Assembly (NCBI RefSeq): GCF_036327755.1
Contig: NZ_CP109596.1
Location: 3,472,001-3,536,000, forward strand
DNA length: 64,000 nucleotides
Source: Nocardia sp. NBC_01503
GTDB lineage: Bacteria > Actinomycetota > Actinomycetes > Mycobacteriales > Mycobacteriaceae
Reading direction: 5' to 3'
In this document: positions 61,962-64,000 of the stretch, piece after piece
Layout: each line of letters begins with the position of its first letter
Numbering within the stretch: the stretch's first letter is position 1
The notes under the pieces: model-generated
What the model was told of the DNA's origin: nothing
Databases searched by the model: none
Seen by the model: the letters and a program-made list of their open reading frames with translations, nothing else
Made by a program: the position numbers and the translations under genes

Positions 61962-63131
61962 ATGACCGATTCCCGCGAGGTAGCGAAGCCGACCGACCGA
62001 TGGCGGTTGGTGGCGCAGGTGCTCGAGCACTCCGGGGAGCTCTCCGATCGGATCGTCGGGCGGGCCCGCGCGGAGATGCCCGGCTATACCGCGCTGTCGG
62101 TCGCGGACATCTCCCGGATGACGGTGGCCATGGTGGATCGCCTCATGGTCGCGCTGCGCGATGAGCGGCCGCTCACCGCCGAGGATCTGGCCGGACTCCG
62201 TGAGTTCGGGGAAGTCCGTGCGCGGCAGGGTGTTTCGCTCTCGGATGTACAGAACGGCTGGCGGATCGCGCTGCGTGAGATGCTCGCCGATCTCACCGAC
62301 TCCGCGCATCGGGCCCGGATCGCGGACCGCACCCTGCTGGCCCTGATCCATGATCTGCTCGATATCGTCGACCGGGCCACGCAGGCATTCAGCGGCGGTC
62401 ATCGCGATGTCGAGATCGAGCTGGCCCGCCACGACCAGCAATCGCGCGCCGAGTTCGCGCGCGGACTACTGGTGGGCAACCTCGGCACCGGTGATATCCG
62501 TGTGCAAGCACAGCGATACGGCCTCGATCCCGAGGGGGAGTACCGGGCACTGCGCGTGCGCGGCGACGATTCCGCAGCCACCGCGGACCTGCGCGAACTG
62601 ATAACGCCCGGCGCGACCGCCGCCCGGGTCTTCGCCACCGCCATGGACGGCGATATCTGCGGATTTCTTTGTGGCACAGGCACTATCGAAACCGGCGGCA
62701 CAATCGGCCTGGGTCCGGCCGTCCGCCTCGCCGAGCTACCGCGCTCCTTCCGCCTGGCCAGTCGCATGCTCGCCACCGCGCACCGCTACGCCATCACCGG
62801 CCCCGCCGATCTGGATCGTCTGGGCCTGCTCCCCGCCATAGTCGCCGACACCGACCTCGGTGAAGAACTGGCGCGCCGCTACCTCGATCCCCTCGGCAGC
62901 GGCGAACAAGCTCGCATAGTCATCGACACGATAGACCGCTACCTGCACTCCGGCATGCGCATCGAAGCCACCGCCGAACGACTTATAGTGCACCAGAACA
63001 CCGTTCGCTACCGCCTCGCGCGCTTCGAGGAGCTCACCGGCACCGACCTGCGCGCGCCCTACAGCGCCATGCGGGTGTGGTGGGCCATCCAGCACCGCAA
63101 AGCGAACCCGGTCGACCGCACCCGGGATTGA
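61962..63131 (+). CDS. PucR/CdaR-type transcriptional regulator
   Basis: About 389 aa. An N-terminal RsbT-like helical domain (LEHSGELSDRIVGRARAEMPGYTALSVADI) and a GGDEF-like middle region are followed by the PucR HTH (LGEELARRYLDPL... to IDTIDRYLHSGMRIEATAERLIVHQNTVRYRLARFEELTGTDL). The start MTDSREVAKPTDRW at 61962 is set by homology; the frame is open to 61863. It is divergent from fadD, which may be its target (inference). Confidence 0.88.
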   Translation: MTDSREVAKPTDRWRLVAQVLEHSGELSDRIVGRARAEMPGYTALSVADISRMTVAMVDRLMVALRDERPLTAEDLAGLREFGEVRARQGVSLSDVQNGWRIALREMLADLTDSAHRARIADRTLLALIHDLLDIVDRATQAFSGGHRDVEIELARHDQQSRAEFARGLLVGNLGTGDIRVQAQRYGLDPEGEYRALRVRGDDSAATADLRELITPGATAARVFATAMDGDICGFLCGTGTIETGGTIGLGPAVRLAELPRSFRLASRMLATAHRYAITGPADLDRLGLLPAIVADTDLGEELARRYLDPLGSGEQARIVIDTIDRYLHSGMRIEATAERLIVHQNTVRYRLARFEELTGTDLRAPYSAMRVWWAIQHRKANPVDRTRD

Positions 63132-63203
63132 ATCGGGTCGGCCGGCCGCGTACCGACTGCTGTTGCGCCGCAGCGGATATGAGCGCCGTGACGGCGTTCG
63201 CGG

Positions 63204-64000
63204 TCAGCGCTCCGATCGGTCGGCGGCGAAGCCGTGTATCAGAGCACCCGTCACCTCGGTGTCCTCGAACATCGGGGTGTGGCCGACCCCGGCCAGTTCC
63301 TCGATCCGGACGCCCGGGACACGGCCGTAATCCTGGAACGAGGACGGTTGCCAGCGCTTGTCCCGCGATCCGAAGATCACCAGGATCGGCAGGCCGAGGT
63401 CGGTCAGCCGATCGGGCAGCTGTCGTGCGGTCAGATACGCATTGCCGCCATCGGAGGTCGCGGTGAAGGCGCGGTAGGTCATTCCCCGCACATCGGCCAC
63501 GATCTGCTCGGGGATGTGGACCTCGCGGGTGAAAGCACTGCTGAGGGCATCGCGGATCAGGCCATCGGTACGCAACTGCCAGGCCAGCTCGCCGATCACC
63601 GGCGTGAAGAGTAGTTTGCCGGCCGCGCTGTCACCGGCGAACGCGTCGACTCGCGGCCCGGTGTCCACCAGCGCGATGGCCTCGACCAGATCCCGGCGCT
63701 CCTCGGCCAGTGCGGTGGCGACCATACCGCCGGTGGAGTGCCCGACCAATGTCGCGCGTCGTACCCCGAGCTGATCCAGCGCCGCTCCGATTCGCCGTGC
63801 CTGCTCCGAAATGCCGTAGCCGTCAGTCGGTTTCGCCGAACTGCCGTGCCCGAGCAGATCGATCCGGATCACCCGCATATCCGACAGCGCGGGCAGGATC
63901 GGTTCCCACCAGGCCGTCGAACCGCCGAGCCCGTGGAGCAGCACTATGGCGGGCGCGCCCGCCGGACCGCTCTGCGCGATATGCAGATCTCCGCCCGGCA
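63204..64000 (-). CDS. Alpha/beta hydrolase (truncated by window edge)
   Basis: The frame remains open to the right edge, so the N-terminus is missing. Visible: oxyanion motif VLLHGLGGSTAWW, nucleophile elbow LVGHSTGGMVATALA (Ser), acid strand ILVIFGSRDKRWQP and catalytic His in LAGVGHTPMFED, a complete Ser-Asp-His triad. Substrate unknown. It converges on the PucR gene across 72 bp. Confidence 0.9.
   Translation of the reverse strand, partial: PGGDLHIAQSGPAGAPAIVLLHGLGGSTAWWEPILPALSDMRVIRIDLLGHGSSAKPTDGYGISEQARRIGAALDQLGVRRATLVGHSTGGMVATALAEERRDLVEAIALVDTGPRVDAFAGDSAAGKLLFTPVIGELAWQLRTDGLIRDALSSAFTREVHIPEQIVADVRGMTYRAFTATSDGGNAYLTARQLPDRLTDLGLPILVIFGSRDKRWQPSSFQDYGRVPGVRIEELAGVGHTPMFEDTEVTGALIHGFAADRSER

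Noticed and set aside
1..64000. tRNA or rRNA genes
   Set aside because: No T-arm/acceptor patterns or conserved rRNA segments were noticed on either strand; a covariance search would be decisive.

Overview
The window looks like chromosome of a Nocardia or a very close relative (Actinobacteria, Mycobacteriales). It is GC-rich with strong third-position GC, it carries MspA/Nfp-type porins typical of mycolic-acid bacteria, and its gene order follows two Mycobacterium tuberculosis blocks. The first is pgi, chorismate mutase, uvrD1, M23 peptidase, sucC, sucD, Rv0954, perM, purN, purH (Rv0946c-Rv0957). The second is mprA, mprB, pepD, moaB2, mscL, Rv0991c, 5-FTHF cyclo-ligase, galU, moeA/glp, rimJ, glpR (Rv0981-Rv0996). 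No tRNA, rRNA, CRISPR array, IS element or prophage is visible.

Layout. 1-3.5 kb: a cluster of LAL/LuxR-type ATPase regulators, one cut by the window edge, one reduced to its first 24 codons, one complete. 3.5-20.9 kb: central metabolism and division genes (pgi, aldehyde dehydrogenase, chorismate mutase, pcrA/uvrD1, LytM peptidase, sucCD, Uma2 protein, Rv0954-like protein, perM, purN-purH), broken up by palindromic repeats. 21-25.5 kb: a lipoprotein, a lectin-LysM protein, then two divergent operons of zinc-independent ribosomal proteins (rpmB-rpmG-rpsN-rpsR and mrf-rpmE-rpmF) that share an intergenic region with two Zur-like boxes. 25.5-29.6 kb: small hypothetical, DUF1906 glycosidase-like protein, VOC protein, ferredoxin and P450. 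29.7-35 kb: a conservon (CvnA-D) followed by a MHYT membrane protein. 35.3-40.2 kb: mprA-mprB, pepD, moaB2. 40.5-43.7 kb: two tandem copies of a two-gene porin operon. 43.7-50.5 kb: mscL, SAF protein, Ruc-like chaperone, 5-FTHF cyclo-ligase, galU, glp, rimJ, glpR. 50.7-64 kb: a ParA/ParB-like pair, NlpC/P60 and GH20 secreted enzymes, beta-propeller protein, HTH/MarR fusion regulator, alpha/beta hydrolase with TetR, SGNH hydrolase, acyl-CoA ligase, PucR regulator, and an alpha/beta hydrolase cut by the right edge.

Functional links. Zinc limitation should switch on the C-minus ribosomal proteins and the MRF-like factor together. MprAB should control itself and pepD through matching 11-bp-spaced direct repeats. 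Glp and its membrane partner GlpR, with PerM and the Rv0954-like protein, form a division-related set. The porin pair is probably a hetero-oligomeric outer-membrane channel present in two copies.

The most unusual feature is a family of palindromic repeats (arms GTTCGCGGCCC, inner stem that covaries between copies). Copies lie at 5.3-5.7 kb and 7.4 kb, and one is inserted in frame inside the gene for the alternative ribosomal protein S14, adding about 34 residues. A second repeat family occurs three times, each time between convergent genes.
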